From: CAZZBK01 sp964387325
GTDB lineage: Bacteria; Planctomycetota; Planctomycetia; Pirellulales; PNKZ01
Assembly (NCBI GenBank): GCA_964387325.1
Contig: CAYLYE010000086.1
Span: 1-23,476, forward strand
Length of the DNA: 23,476 nucleotides
Reading direction: 5' to 3'
In this document: positions 9,219 through 18,259 of the stretch, in pieces
How the letters are laid out: each line of letters starts with the position of its first letter
Numbering within the stretch: the first letter of the stretch is position 1
Translations under genes and position numbers: made by a program
The notes under the pieces: generated by a model
The model's database searches: none
What the model saw: the letters and a program-made list of their open reading frames with translations, nothing else
What the model was told of the DNA's origin: nothing

Positions 9219-10657
9219 CCCCGACAAACACGCATTCGACGCACGGCACGGGTTGCTGCATTGGCTCGCTGCCTTGGCAGCCCTCGCGGCGTGGCTTTTT
9301 ACAGCAAGCTGCGACCGGTTTTGGTTGGCTCGCTTGGCAAGCGCTGTCGAGCGAACTGGTTGCGCAAGCCCATCATCGTCCGCGCGCTAAGAATATCATT
9401 TTTTGCTTCATGGATGGCGGACCGAGTCATGTCGACACATTCGACCCCAAGCCTCTTCTCAAACAGCACGAAGGAGAAAAGATCGGTGACCGCGCGGTGA
9501 GCAAGCGTTCGCAGTCGAATGCCAATCGAGTTTGGCTCGGCTGCCCTTGGGAGTTTCATCAGCACGGCGACAGCGGATTGTGGATCAGTGATTTGTTTCC
9601 ACGACTGGCCAACGTGGCCGATCATCTGTGTGTCGTGCGCTCGATGGTCGGCGAGTTGCCACTGCACGGACAACAAAATCTGCTGCTGCATACCGGTCGC
9701 ATCCTGGGACAGGCGCCGAGCATGGGCGCCTGGGTTTCCTACGGTCTCGGAAGCGAGAACAAGAACCTGCCCGGCTATGTTGTGCTGAACAACGATTGGG
9801 TCCCCAACGGTGGCCTGGAGAATTTTGGCAGCTCGTTTCTCCCGGCCAGTCATCAGGCCACGATGGTGAGGGCTAAAGGGACTCCCGTGGACAACATCGT
9901 GCCGCTTGACGGTGCGAGCATCCAGCGACGCAAGCTGGCGTTGCTCGCCGATCAGGACACTGAATTCGCGGCGCAAGCCTCGGACGCTCGTGCGATTGAA
10001 GGCGCGATCGCCAATTACGAAACCGCGTTCCGCATGCAAATCGCTGTTCCGGATATTACGGATGTGAGCCGAGAGCCAGCGCACATCCACAAGCTCTACG
10101 GCCTCGACTCGACCGATGAACATCAACGCTTGTATGCCACGCAGGCGCTGCGCGCTCGACGGATGATCGAGGCGGGGGTGCGATTTGTCGAGATCACGTG
10201 CCCTAGCTTCGATGGCAATAACTCCCCCTGGGATCAGCACGGCCAACTCAAGCAAAACCATGAAAAGAACGCGCGGATCACTGAGCAATCGGTCGCCGCA
10301 TTGATTCAGGATCTCGCGCAGCGAGGCCTGCTCGATGAAACGATCGTGTTGTGGGCTGGCGAAATGGGACGTACGCCTCACACGCCTAAGGTGACCCCCA
10401 CGGGCGGGCGCGACCACCACGTGAACGGTTATTCGCTTTTTATGGCCGGCGGCGGTTTTAGGGGGGGAATGACCTTCGGAGCGACGGATGAGTTTGGCAA
10501 CTCGGTGGTCGAAGATCCGCTGAGCATTCACGACATCCACGCCACGCTCTTGCATCAACTGGGAGTCGATCACGAGCGACTCACGTTCCGTTACGGCGGA
10601 CGCGATTTCCGACTAACCGACGTGCATGGGCATGTCGTGCGACCACTGCTGGCATGA
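9215..10657 (+). CDS. Tat-exported DUF1501 family protein, operon partner of the PSCyt1 protein (480 aa)
   Basis: This is a second DUF1501 (phosphatase/sulfatase-like fold) protein. A twin-arginine motif, SRRGFLQQ at about 24-31, starts a Tat signal ending near ELVAQA, with an unusually long 23-residue lead before the arginines. Family motifs are CFMDGGPSHVDTFDPK, SPWDQHGQL, WAGEMGRTP and GRDHHVNGYS. Compared with the leftward DUF1501 protein it has Gln where the other has Thr in the WD-x-HG motif, so the two belong to different subgroups rather than being a recent duplication. The start ATG overlaps the preceding stop, which implies coupled translation with the PSCyt1-DUF1553 protein. This gene order is a recurrent planctomycete pairing. 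The gene ends 15 nt from the convergent hemP-like gene. Confidence 0.93.
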   Translation: MTPTNTHSTHGTGCCIGSLPWQPSRRGFLQQAATGFGWLAWQALSSELVAQAHHRPRAKNIIFCFMDGGPSHVDTFDPKPLLKQHEGEKIGDRAVSKRSQSNANRVWLGCPWEFHQHGDSGLWISDLFPRLANVADHLCVVRSMVGELPLHGQQNLLLHTGRILGQAPSMGAWVSYGLGSENKNLPGYVVLNNDWVPNGGLENFGSSFLPASHQATMVRAKGTPVDNIVPLDGASIQRRKLALLADQDTEFAAQASDARAIEGAIANYETAFRMQIAVPDITDVSREPAHIHKLYGLDSTDEHQRLYATQALRARRMIEAGVRFVEITCPSFDGNNSPWDQHGQLKQNHEKNARITEQSVAALIQDLAQRGLLDETIVLWAGEMGRTPHTPKVTPTGGRDHHVNGYSLFMAGGGFRGGMTFGATDEFGNSVVEDPLSIHDIHATLLHQLGVDHERLTFRYGGRDFRLTDVHGHVVRPLLA

Positions 10658-10672
10658 CATAAGCGAGGTTAG

Positions 10673-10867
10673 TTATTTGACCAGAATCAGGCGACCGTTA
10701 TTGGTCACGCACAGGCGATAGATTTTATTGCGATGCACAATGCGCAACTCGCTCTGGCCTTGGAGCAACTCGGCGCTCGTAACAGACCGAATTGATTCAG
10801 CAGTAGTCAGATCGGAGGTTGGGGTGGCGTCTGTCGCTGACACGACTGGGTGCGAGTGCTCACTCAT
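10673..10867 (-). CDS. hemP: HemP-like small protein (64 aa)
   Basis: The C-terminal 37 residues match the HemP (hemin uptake protein) pattern: SAELLQGQSELRIVHRNKIY at 31-50, then RLCVTNNGRLILVK ending in the usual Lys. HemP proteins are about 50-70 residues and are linked to haem or iron acquisition, but their mechanism is not established. I start at the ATG at 10867 because it gives the family length and has AGGA about 9 nt upstream. An in-frame ATG at 10978 would add 37 residues with no family resemblance. I see no TonB receptor or haem transporter gene in the window and no Fur-box-like sequence upstream. It converges on an operon for a protein with two CxxCH motifs, which may be a functional link or chance. 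Confidence 0.75.
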   Translation of the reverse strand: MSEHSHPVVSATDATPTSDLTTAESIRSVTSAELLQGQSELRIVHRNKIYRLCVTNNGRLILVK

Positions 10868-11179
10868 GCGGTGATCCTGGTGTGATGCGGATGTGCCGCC
10901 ACAATCAGCAAACGCCATGCCAATCTCCGTAACCCACCGGCAACGTAATTCACTCGCGACAATGACCAAGCGGGCCATGAGTCTTCGCGTTGCGTTTCAG
11001 GGTTGTGTTGCGCCGGCAGTGCAGACGGCGTGGCATACCGATCGACACCAATGACGACCGGATCGACAGCTCATACCCCGGCAAAAGCTACATGCCCCGA
11101 ATGAATTCCGGTCGAGTGGCGACCCGAAGGCTCGGCATGGGCGATCTGCAGCGAAGGATGATCAAGCCACGCAGGATGA
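10868..11179. other. Gene-free stretch upstream of hemP
   Basis: About 310 bp between the hemP start and the DEAD-box helicase stop, both read leftward. It should hold the hemP promoter and the helicase terminator, but I see no convincing -10/-35 pair, Fur box or hairpin followed by a T run. The short open frames here (for example 10990-11352 plus) resemble no family and partly run antisense to the helicase C-terminus. Confidence 0.5.
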
Positions 11180-12988
11180 TTACGATTGGGTCGTCGCCCG
11201 TTTCGGCTTCTTCGACTTGCTCTTGTGGTCCTCGTGTGCGAGGAACTTGCCACGTGGCTTGTCGAATTTCTTGCCGACAGGACGACGACTCGGGGCCGAC
11301 TCGCCCGGCCGCGAAATGTTTAAGCGTTGCCCTAGAACCACGACCTGCTTGAGCGAGTGAAACAATTCGGGCGGCATTCCGACGAGCATGTCGACCAATG
11401 AGTGATCGTCATTGATCTCGATCCGACCAATGTTGGCACTGCTCAAGCCGGTCTCGTTGGCGATCGCGCCGACCAGATTGCCCGGTCGGACGCCATGTTC
11501 GCGGCCGACTTCCACGCGGAAAGTCTCCATCGGCCCAGCCGAGCGACGACCACCGCGCTCCTCGCGATCGCCACGGGCACCGTCCCTTGCGTCGCCACGG
11601 TCCTCGCGACCATCCTGAAAACTGACTGGAGCAATGTCCTCGGTCATGAAGAAGGGTGCTTCGCCGACGGCGATCGACGCCAGGGCTGCCGCGACTTGCG
11701 CCAGTTGGGTTTCCGGATTCTTGGACAAGTATTGTTCGACAACCGACTGAAAGTTCACCAAATCAGGCCGCGCGAGCGCGGTGGCGATCCGTTCGTGAAA
11801 ACGTGTCACTCGCCGCTGATTGATGGCCCGCTTCGAGGGCATATCCATCGGCTGGATCGTTTGCCCGGTGGCGCGTTCAATCCGCCGGAGTTGCTGCCGT
11901 TCGCGCGGGTGAAGGAAAATAATTGCATCACCCTGGCGGCCAGCTCGACCCGTGCGGCCGATGCGGTGCACGTAGCTCTCGCTGTCGAAGGGCAAGTCGT
12001 AGTTGATCACATGACTGATTCGTTGCACATCGAGACCGCGTGCAGCGACGTCAGTGGCGACAATCACGTCGATAACACCGGTACGGAGATTCTCGACGAT
12101 CCGTTCACGGTTTTTTTGCGCCACGTCGCTGCTGAGCGCGGCAACGCGCTGGCCGGAGTGCGCGAGAAACTCGGCGAGTTGTTCGGTGGTGCTCTTGGTC
12201 TTCACGAACACGATTACGCCATCGGTCGCTTCGGCTTCAAGCACGCGTTGCAACGCAAGTTGTTTTTGGCGCGGTGGTACGACGAGAAAGTGCTGCCGCA
12301 CCGTCTCCGCGGCCGAAGCGCCTTCTTGAATCGTGATCTCGACCGGATCGTTTAGGTGTTGTTGGGCAATCCGTCGAATGGCATCGGGCATGGTCGCCGA
12401 GAAGAGGGCAATTTGCCTCTCGGGGGGCGTTTGGGTCAACACCCACTCGACGTCTTCGGCAAACCCCATCCGCAGCATCTCGTCGGCCTCGTCCAGCACC
12501 AGCCCACGCAGGGAGCTTAGATCGAGTGATCCGCGGCGCATGTGATCCATGACTCGGCCGGGAGTGCCCACGACGACATGCACGCCACGGTCAAGATCGC
12601 GGAATTGAATTTGATAATCTTGTCCGCCGTAGATCGCGCTCACGCGCAAGCCGGCGAGGTTAGCCGCATAACGTTCGAACGCTTCGGCCACTTGAATCGC
12701 GAGTTCGCGCGTGGGGCAAAGCACCAATACCTGCGGGGCTTTTTGAGCTAGATCGATTCGTTCGAGCATCGGCAAAGCGAATGCCGCGGTCTTGCCTGTG
12801 CCGGTCTGCGCTTGACCGAGTACATCGTGGCCAGCGAGCAGAGGCGGAATCGCCCGGGCTTGGATCGGCGTGGCGGTCGTGTATCCCGACTGCTCAACGG
12901 CCGCGAGCAATGACTCGCTGAGGTTCAAATCGGCAAATGTCACGGCGACAATTTCAGTGATCAACTCAGTCGACAAATCAACAGACAT
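11180..12988 (-). CDS. deaD: DEAD-box ATP-dependent RNA helicase, CsdA/DeaD type (602 aa)
   Basis: This is an ATP-dependent RNA helicase, probably acting in ribosome assembly and in remodelling structured mRNA, especially in the cold. The Q motif region begins TFADLNLSES at about 17. Then come motif I AQTGTGKT (60-67), PTRELA (92-97), GTPGR (141-145), VLDEADEML (164-172), SAT (197-199), ATDVAARGLDV (311-321) and HRIGRTGRAG (341-350). A charged Arg/Gly/Asp linker (about 460-485) leads to a DbpA-type RNA-binding domain (about 489-560, ETFRVEVGREHGV onward). A Lys/Arg-rich tail closes the protein. The ATG at 12988 is preferred over an in-frame TTG at 13042 because AGGTG lies about 9 nt upstream and homology starts after it. 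The DbpA domain and basic tail place it in the DeaD/CsdA subgroup rather than RhlE. It is divergent from the uup gene. Confidence 0.93.
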   Translation of the reverse strand: MSVDLSTELITEIVAVTFADLNLSESLLAAVEQSGYTTATPIQARAIPPLLAGHDVLGQAQTGTGKTAAFALPMLERIDLAQKAPQVLVLCPTRELAIQVAEAFERYAANLAGLRVSAIYGGQDYQIQFRDLDRGVHVVVGTPGRVMDHMRRGSLDLSSLRGLVLDEADEMLRMGFAEDVEWVLTQTPPERQIALFSATMPDAIRRIAQQHLNDPVEITIQEGASAAETVRQHFLVVPPRQKQLALQRVLEAEATDGVIVFVKTKSTTEQLAEFLAHSGQRVAALSSDVAQKNRERIVENLRTGVIDVIVATDVAARGLDVQRISHVINYDLPFDSESYVHRIGRTGRAGRQGDAIIFLHPRERQQLRRIERATGQTIQPMDMPSKRAINQRRVTRFHERIATALARPDLVNFQSVVEQYLSKNPETQLAQVAAALASIAVGEAPFFMTEDIAPVSFQDGREDRGDARDGARGDREERGGRRSAGPMETFRVEVGREHGVRPGNLVGAIANETGLSSANIGRIEINDDHSLVDMLVGMPPELFHSLKQVVVLGQRLNISRPGESAPSRRPVGKKFDKPRGKFLAHEDHKSKSKKPKRATTQS

Positions 12989-13440
12989 GCGAAAACACCT
13001 GAATGAATAAAGAGAAGCGTACCTGTGGGGGGTACCGTGCAAACAATGATCGAGATCGTCACGGTGGACGACAGCCGAGTCAAAATGCTGTTAGCAACGT
13101 TGCTCTTTCGAGAGGACGTTGCAATTGGCCCAAGCACGGTGTTGATCGAACGCGTCAGGTACTGTTCAGAGACGCTCTCCGCAGGGAAGAGCCATCAACA
13201 CGCAACCCAAAAATCGTGGGGGCAATCTGAAACCGGCCCAAGCAGCATTCATCGGTTAAGCCGTTGAGTATACTTATCGACATGGAAAAGAAACAGGCCT
13301 GTGCCCCCGCCGGAGTGAGGGGAATTTCGCGGTTTTTTCGAGAAGATGCAACGATTTTGCCTCCACTCACACCGCAACACGATTTCGGCCATAATCGTCG
13401 ATCCTATTTTCATCTCCGTGCTTGATCGCTAAGAGCCGCT
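12989..13440. other. 452-bp gene-free divergent region between deaD and uup
   Basis: This must contain the promoters of both flanking genes. No tRNA, small RNA or family-like reading frame is visible. A perfect 10-nt palindrome GCAACGTTGC lies at about 13096-13105. A six-T run at 13333-13338 follows a weak possible stem (CCGC pairing with GCGG) in the uup leader. CsdA-type helicase genes often have long, structured leaders, so part of this space may be the deaD 5' untranslated region; that is an inference. Confidence 0.45.
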
Positions 13441-15237
13441 ATGCCCCTGGTGACGATCCAAAATCTCCGTATCGGTTTTCAAGGCCCGCCGTTGCTCGAT
13501 GATGTGTCGTGCATCATCGAGTCCAAGCAGCGTATTGGCCTGTTGGGACGCAACGGATCGGGCAAGACGACGCTGCTGCGCATGCTCTGCGGCGACGTCG
13601 AACCCGACGGCGGCAAGATCGTCATCGCGCCGGGAACAAAAATCGCCTGGCTGCCGCAGGATGTGCCGCAGGATCTGTTCGGCGAAGTGCAGTCGATCGT
13701 GGCGCAAGGCTTGAGTGTCGACGAGCATGACAGCGGAGCCGCCTGGAAAGTCGAACAACAGGTCAAGCAAATCCTGTCACGTATGGAGTTGCCCGCGCTC
13801 ATCGAGTTTTCGACCCTGTCGTCGGGTATGAAGCGGCGCGTGCTGCTCGCCCGAGCGCTGGTTGCGTCCCCCGACTTGTTGTTGCTCGACGAACCCACGA
13901 ATCATCTCGATGTCGATTCGATCGCGTGGCTTGAGAATTTTCTTGCCCGTTGCGAGACGACGCTTGTCTTTGTGACGCACGATCGCATGTTCCTGCGTAA
14001 ACTGGCCGATCGCATCTTGGAAATCGATCGCGGACGATTATTCGACTGGACGTGCGATTATGACACCTTCCTGAGGCGCAAAGAGGAAGCCCTGGCTGCG
14101 GAAGAGAAACAAAATGCGCTCTTCGACAAGCGACTGGCCGAAGAGGAAGTCTGGATCCGTCAGGGGGTCAAAGCGCGACGGACTCGCAACGAAGGTCGCG
14201 TGAGGGCCTTGGAGGCAATGCGCCGCGAACGGGCCAATCGCCGCTCTGCGAGTTCCGCTGTGACACTGGTCGTTCAAAATGCACAACGTAGCGGCGTCTT
14301 GGTGGCTGACATCGAAGACGCCTCGTTCGCCTATGCCGAGAGGCCAATCCTGCGGACCTTTTCAACCACCATCCTCCGCGGCGACAAGATCGGCATCATC
14401 GGCCCTAACGGTGTGGGCAAGACCACGCTGCTGCGCGTGTTGCTCGGGCAACTGGCTCCACAGTCGGGCTCGGTCAAGCTGGGCTCTAATTTGCAAATTG
14501 CCTATTTCGATCAACTACGTCAGCAACTGGACGAAGAACTTTCCGTGCAAGAGAACGTTGGCGAAGGTTCCGACACCGTAATGATTAACGGCCGCGCGCG
14601 GCATGTGATCGGATACCTGCAAGATTTTCTCTTCAGCGCCGAGCGGACGCGGACCCCGGTGCGGTTTCTCTCTGGTGGCGAACGGAATCGTATCTTGCTG
14701 GCGAAACTGTTCTCTAAGCCAGCCAACGTGATCGTGCTCGACGAGCCGACGAACGATCTCGATGCCGAAACGCTCGAGTTGCTCGAAGATCGGCTCGTGC
14801 AGTTCGACGGTACCGTGCTGCTCGTCAGCCACGATCGGGCATTTCTGAATAATGTCGTCACAAGTACGCTGGTCTTTGAGCCCGGCGGGGTCAAAGAGTA
14901 TGTCGGCGGTTACGACGATTGGCTACGTCAGCGCCCCGAGCCACAAGCCGAGACCACCGCATCTACGCCCACGACCGAGACGCGCCGTGCGAAAGAGACG
15001 GATGCCAAAAAACGTCGCCTGACATTCAAGGAAAATCGCGAACTGGAGACGGTGACGGCGAACATCGAACGGCTGGAGCAGGAAATTGAAGCCTTGCACA
15101 CGGAGATGGCTCAGCCCGAGTTTTATCAACGGCCTGGAGATGAGATTGCCGAGGCCCATGCGCGGCTCAAGCAGTTCGAAGAGCAGTTGGCGGTCGACTT
15201 TGCCCGCTGGGAAGAACTGGCCCCCTGGGCTGAGTAG
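13441..15237 (+). CDS. uup: ABC-F family ATPase, Uup type (598 aa)
   Basis: This is a soluble ABC-F protein with two ATPase domains and no membrane segments. Uup proteins bind ribosomes and branched DNA and affect transposon excision and ribosome function. The first domain has Walker A GRNGSGKT (36-43), signature LSSGMKRR (126-133) and Walker B LLLLDEPTNHLD (147-157). The second has GPNGVGKT (321-328), LSGGERNR (410-417) and VLDEPTNDLD. The linker motif WIRQGVKARRTRNEGRVRAL at about 238-257 is diagnostic of Uup rather than Ettan, YheS or resistance ABC-Fs. After a low-complexity stretch (500-520), residues 525-598 form the Uup C-terminal coiled coil. The first signature has Ser where LSGG is usual. 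The gene converges on the DUF4838 gene with a 24-nt gap. Confidence 0.93.
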   Translation: MPLVTIQNLRIGFQGPPLLDDVSCIIESKQRIGLLGRNGSGKTTLLRMLCGDVEPDGGKIVIAPGTKIAWLPQDVPQDLFGEVQSIVAQGLSVDEHDSGAAWKVEQQVKQILSRMELPALIEFSTLSSGMKRRVLLARALVASPDLLLLDEPTNHLDVDSIAWLENFLARCETTLVFVTHDRMFLRKLADRILEIDRGRLFDWTCDYDTFLRRKEEALAAEEKQNALFDKRLAEEEVWIRQGVKARRTRNEGRVRALEAMRRERANRRSASSAVTLVVQNAQRSGVLVADIEDASFAYAERPILRTFSTTILRGDKIGIIGPNGVGKTTLLRVLLGQLAPQSGSVKLGSNLQIAYFDQLRQQLDEELSVQENVGEGSDTVMINGRARHVIGYLQDFLFSAERTRTPVRFLSGGERNRILLAKLFSKPANVIVLDEPTNDLDAETLELLEDRLVQFDGTVLLVSHDRAFLNNVVTSTLVFEPGGVKEYVGGYDDWLRQRPEPQAETTASTPTTETRRAKETDAKKRRLTFKENRELETVTANIERLEQEIEALHTEMAQPEFYQRPGDEIAEAHARLKQFEEQLAVDFARWEELAPWAE

Positions 15238-15257
15238 CTCGGCAGTACGTTGCTGAG
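15238..15257. terminator. Possible bidirectional terminator hairpin between uup and the DUF4838 gene
   Basis: CTCGGCA (15238-15244) can pair with TGCTGAG (15251-15257) around a six-base loop, with one G-T wobble. It fills most of the 24-nt gap between two convergent genes, where a shared terminator would be expected. There is no T run on either side, so it is not a standard intrinsic terminator. Confidence 0.3.
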
Positions 15258-15261
15258 AGCG

Positions 15262-17228
15262 CTACAGTTTCGTAGTGGTCACCGAGAGTTTGGCCTTGGT
15301 GAGTGCCGTCGGGCGATCGATGTTCAACGATTGCTTGACGGCCGCGTGCCACTGCCGATTACCGGCATCGTTGGTGTAGGCATACAGGCCTTCGTCCATC
15401 GCAGCCCAATCGCGGTGAGCTAGCAACATGGTTTCTCGACGTTCGCCCAGTTCATAGGCGCGTTGTAGCCGGCGCATTTTTTCTGCCGGGGCGTCACGCG
15501 TGGTTTCCTTCAGCGTGCTGAAAAAGTCGAGCTTCACTCCCAACTCAGCCAAATTACGGTAGTTGTCGATCAGCTCGAGCATGAGTGCGGTGTAATCTTG
15601 ACCGAATCGATGCATGGCAATCCGCTGGGCATATTCACCGCTCGGGACGATTTTCTCTGCCTGCTTTAAATGCGCTTCGGCTTCGGCAATAACCGTCGGC
15701 GTGTAAAGCAAATGCCACGACGATATCAAGTTGGCGTATGCGATAATGTTCGTGTCGACCAGTCGCCGGCGCTGCGACCAGTGCTCGTCGAGCGCGCGCT
15801 GATAGGTTTCAAAAAAAGCACGCATGTCGCTCGCCGCAGGACCGTATGCGGAACGATAGAACTCATCCATCACGCTCACATCGCCCCGCTCAGGCGACCA
15901 CATCGCGCGGGTCAGCGCCCAGTAGTTTGGTGCCTGCGTAGCGAACGACTTGCTCCCCTCGCCATAGGCGGCAATGAACCCTTTGCGGACCGCCTCTTGC
16001 ATGTTCGAGATAATGAGCTGGTCTTGAGGAAAGGGCATGTCGAGATAATAGTGGTTCCCCCAGCCCTCTCGAATGACGAGCTTGGCTCCCAGCTTTTTCC
16101 AACCGTCGACCGACTGCCGCCAGTCGGCCAGCGCAGCCGGATCGCGGAGTCCGGCCGACTGATAAACAAACGACAGGTACAAATTCGGCTCCAAAGCTGC
16201 GATCTTTGCAGGCGGACGGTTGTAGAACGTATAAGCAAACATGCCGACGCCCCGTTCACTGTTCTGCTCACGTACCCGGCGGGCCACCTCGTTGGCATAC
16301 GTAAAAATGCGATCGCTCAGTTGGGGTGACTTGTTGTCGTAAGCGAGCAAGCCGGGCACGTCGAGCGCTCGGCATCGCTCACAGGTGCAGAATCCGCCTC
16401 CATCGCTGGGCGATATGTTCATGATGTCTTGCTTGCCTTGCAGGACATGCTCGACCATCCGCTCCAGGACCGCAGGATGAGTCGTGCACATCTGCGGAGG
16501 CCTCCGCTTGCCGTCAACCAATGCAAACCAGTCCGGGTGCGCGCGAAAGCTCTCGTCGGTGCGCAGTTGAAAGGCGTCGAACCAGGAATGTCCGAACACG
16601 GCCGAGCGGGTCCAGGCCAAGCGATTACGCCGCGACCAACGCCGCGCGGACTCTTTGAACTCGGGGGTGTGATACGTTGAATACCCAGTTCGATCGAACG
16701 GATCAGTAATCGCGGGGTGGCCCGAATGTTCAACACGGGCACGGTCGCGTCGCCGCCCTGAGGGACATGCTCACCGAATGGGCCAGGCCAGAACCAATGG
16801 ACTCCCAAGTGGTCGTCCAGCAACGTGTAGGTAGCAAGCAACGAGCCCGCACGCGTCCGAGCGGTCCAAGGGTTCCCTTTGGGATCATCATCGCCAGCCA
16901 GCACCAAGCCTTGCGGCACGCTGCGCAGCAAGTACTCCTCGTGTTGCCATGGAGCGGGGTCTGCGTCGAGGGCGAGTCGCGCGGCATCGCCCACGAAAAA
17001 ACTTAGCCCGTCGGCCTTTGCGTTCCACTCTGAGGCACCGATCACGGCCAGCGGTTTACCCGTCATGCGGCCGACATATTCGGCTAATTCCGCCGCCGCA
17101 GTTTGCTGCACTGGGCAGGGTGCAGCCACGGTGACAATACGCTGAAAGTCGACGAGTTTATGCTGCGCGCTCAGTGGGACCGCAAACCATGCCAACACCC
17201 ACAACGAGAGTAAAATTCGTACCGTCAT
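15262..17228 (-). pseudogene. DUF4838 family secreted protein, split by a one-base frameshift
   Basis: DUF4838 proteins are exported and resemble glycoside hydrolase-associated, alpha-glucuronidase-like proteins; no activity is established. Frame 1 (from the ATG at 17228) has a signal peptide, MTVRILLSLWVLAWFAVPLS, then an N-terminal domain to Q184, including YTLLDDHLGVHWFWPGPFGE and LIRSIELGIQ. Homology resumes in another frame with YHTPEFKESARRWSRRN at 16674 and runs to the stop at 15262, including GHSWFDAF, PSDGGGFCTCERCRAL and a long catalytic-like region. One missing base somewhere in 16663-16679 explains the break: either in a run of five C (minus strand, 16663-16667) or just before it. 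Rejoined, the product would be about 655 residues, a normal family size. Both halves are otherwise intact, so a recent mutation or a homopolymer sequencing error is likely. It starts 27 nt after the cysK stop. Confidence 0.85.
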
Positions 17229-17255
17229 GAACTCTCGCGTCTCGGCTCGGGCCGA

Positions 17256-18209
17256 CTACTCAGGGAACAACTTGGTTGACAAATAACGCTCGCCAATGTC
17301 GGGCAATACGACGACGATCAACTTACCGGCATTTTCGGGCTTATTGGCGACTTGAATCGCTGCCCAGGCAGCCGCACCGCAACTGATACCGCACATCAAG
17401 CCTTCCAACTTGGCAAGCTGACGAGCCGTTTCCATCGCATCATCATCGGCAACCCGAACCACGTCGTCAATCACATCCACGTTGAGCACGTCGGGAATAA
17501 AACCGGCACCGATCCCTTGAATCGTATGGCGACCGGGCTGCAGCGGCTGTCCAGCCTTCTTCTGAGTAATGACGGGACTGTTGGCCGGTTCGACCGCCAG
17601 GATTTGCACGCCGGGCTTGCGCTTCTTCAGTACCTCGCCCACGCCAGTAATGGTCCCGCCGGTACCGACACCCGCCACAAATATATCGATCTTGCCATCC
17701 GTGTCGCGCCAGATTTCTTCGGCCGTCGTGCGACGATGAATCTCGGGATTTGCCGGATTTTTGAACTGCTGGGGAATGAAGTAATTCTTGTTCTGAGCAG
17801 CCAACTCCTCGGCCTTGCGCACCGCGCCAGGCATCCCTTCGGCCGCCGGGGTGAGCACCAACTCGGCGCCGAGTGCCTTGAGCATACGTCGTCGCTCGAC
17901 GCTCATGCTCTCGGGCATGGTGACCATCAGCTTGTAGCCCCGCGCGGCACAGACATACGCCAAGCCAATGCCCGTGTTGCCGCTGGTCGGTTCGATAATG
18001 ATCGTGTCGCTCTTGAGTTTACCGTCGCGCTCGGCGGCGTCGATCATCGCGCGACCGATACGGTCCTTCACGCTCCAAAGCGGATTCATGTTTTCGATTT
18101 TGCCGTAGACGGTCGCACCGGCGCCTTGAGTGACACGGCGAAGCTTGACCAGCGGCGTGTTGCCGATGCACTGCGTGATGTCGTCGTACAGGCGGGGCGT
18201 GGTGGACAT
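17256..18209 (-). CDS. cysK: Cysteine synthase (O-acetylserine sulfhydrylase), 317 aa
   Basis: This PLP enzyme makes L-cysteine from O-acetylserine and sulfide (or another sulfur donor) in the cytoplasm. Visible features are SVKDR with the PLP lysine K48, the substrate and phosphate-binding TSGNTG (75-80), GTGGT (182-186), GISCGAA (274-280), and a terminal PDIGERYLSTKLF typical of CysK. Length is normal. The residue before SVKDR is Trp (NPLWSVKDR), where small residues are commoner. The ATG at 18209 has AAGGA about 10 nt upstream and gives the standard N-terminus; an in-frame upstream start at 18248 would add 13 unrelated residues. It lies 103 nt downstream of the moaD-like gene on the same strand. 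CysK and the CysO-dependent CysM type cannot be fully separated by eye, but the C-terminus favours CysK. Confidence 0.92.
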   Translation of the reverse strand: MSTTPRLYDDITQCIGNTPLVKLRRVTQGAGATVYGKIENMNPLWSVKDRIGRAMIDAAERDGKLKSDTIIIEPTSGNTGIGLAYVCAARGYKLMVTMPESMSVERRRMLKALGAELVLTPAAEGMPGAVRKAEELAAQNKNYFIPQQFKNPANPEIHRRTTAEEIWRDTDGKIDIFVAGVGTGGTITGVGEVLKKRKPGVQILAVEPANSPVITQKKAGQPLQPGRHTIQGIGAGFIPDVLNVDVIDDVVRVADDDAMETARQLAKLEGLMCGISCGAAAWAAIQVANKPENAGKLIVVVLPDIGERYLSTKLFPE

Positions 18210-18259
18210 GACTTGGTTCCTTGGAATAGCTCGTGAGCGCAGAGGCAATCAATCGGTTT

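Noticed and set aside
9299..10573. A 424-codon open frame on the minus strand
   Set aside because: It lies wholly antisense to the second DUF1501 gene, which has clear family motifs; its translation resembles no protein and is a high-GC shadow.
11402..12355. A 317-codon plus-strand open frame
   Set aside because: It is antisense to the DEAD-box helicase, whose motifs are complete; no family resemblance in the antisense translation.
13308..13338. Possible terminator or attenuator before uup (weak stem then six T)
   Set aside because: The best stem is only about 4 bp with a long loop, too weak to call; kept only as a note on the intergenic region.
15262..17228. Two separate genes in place of one DUF4838 gene
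   Set aside because: The upstream frame becomes non-homologous after GIQ and the downstream frame has no signal peptide or family-like start; together they match one protein.
17352..18236. A 294-codon plus-strand open frame
   Set aside because: It is antisense to cysK, which is intact and unambiguous.
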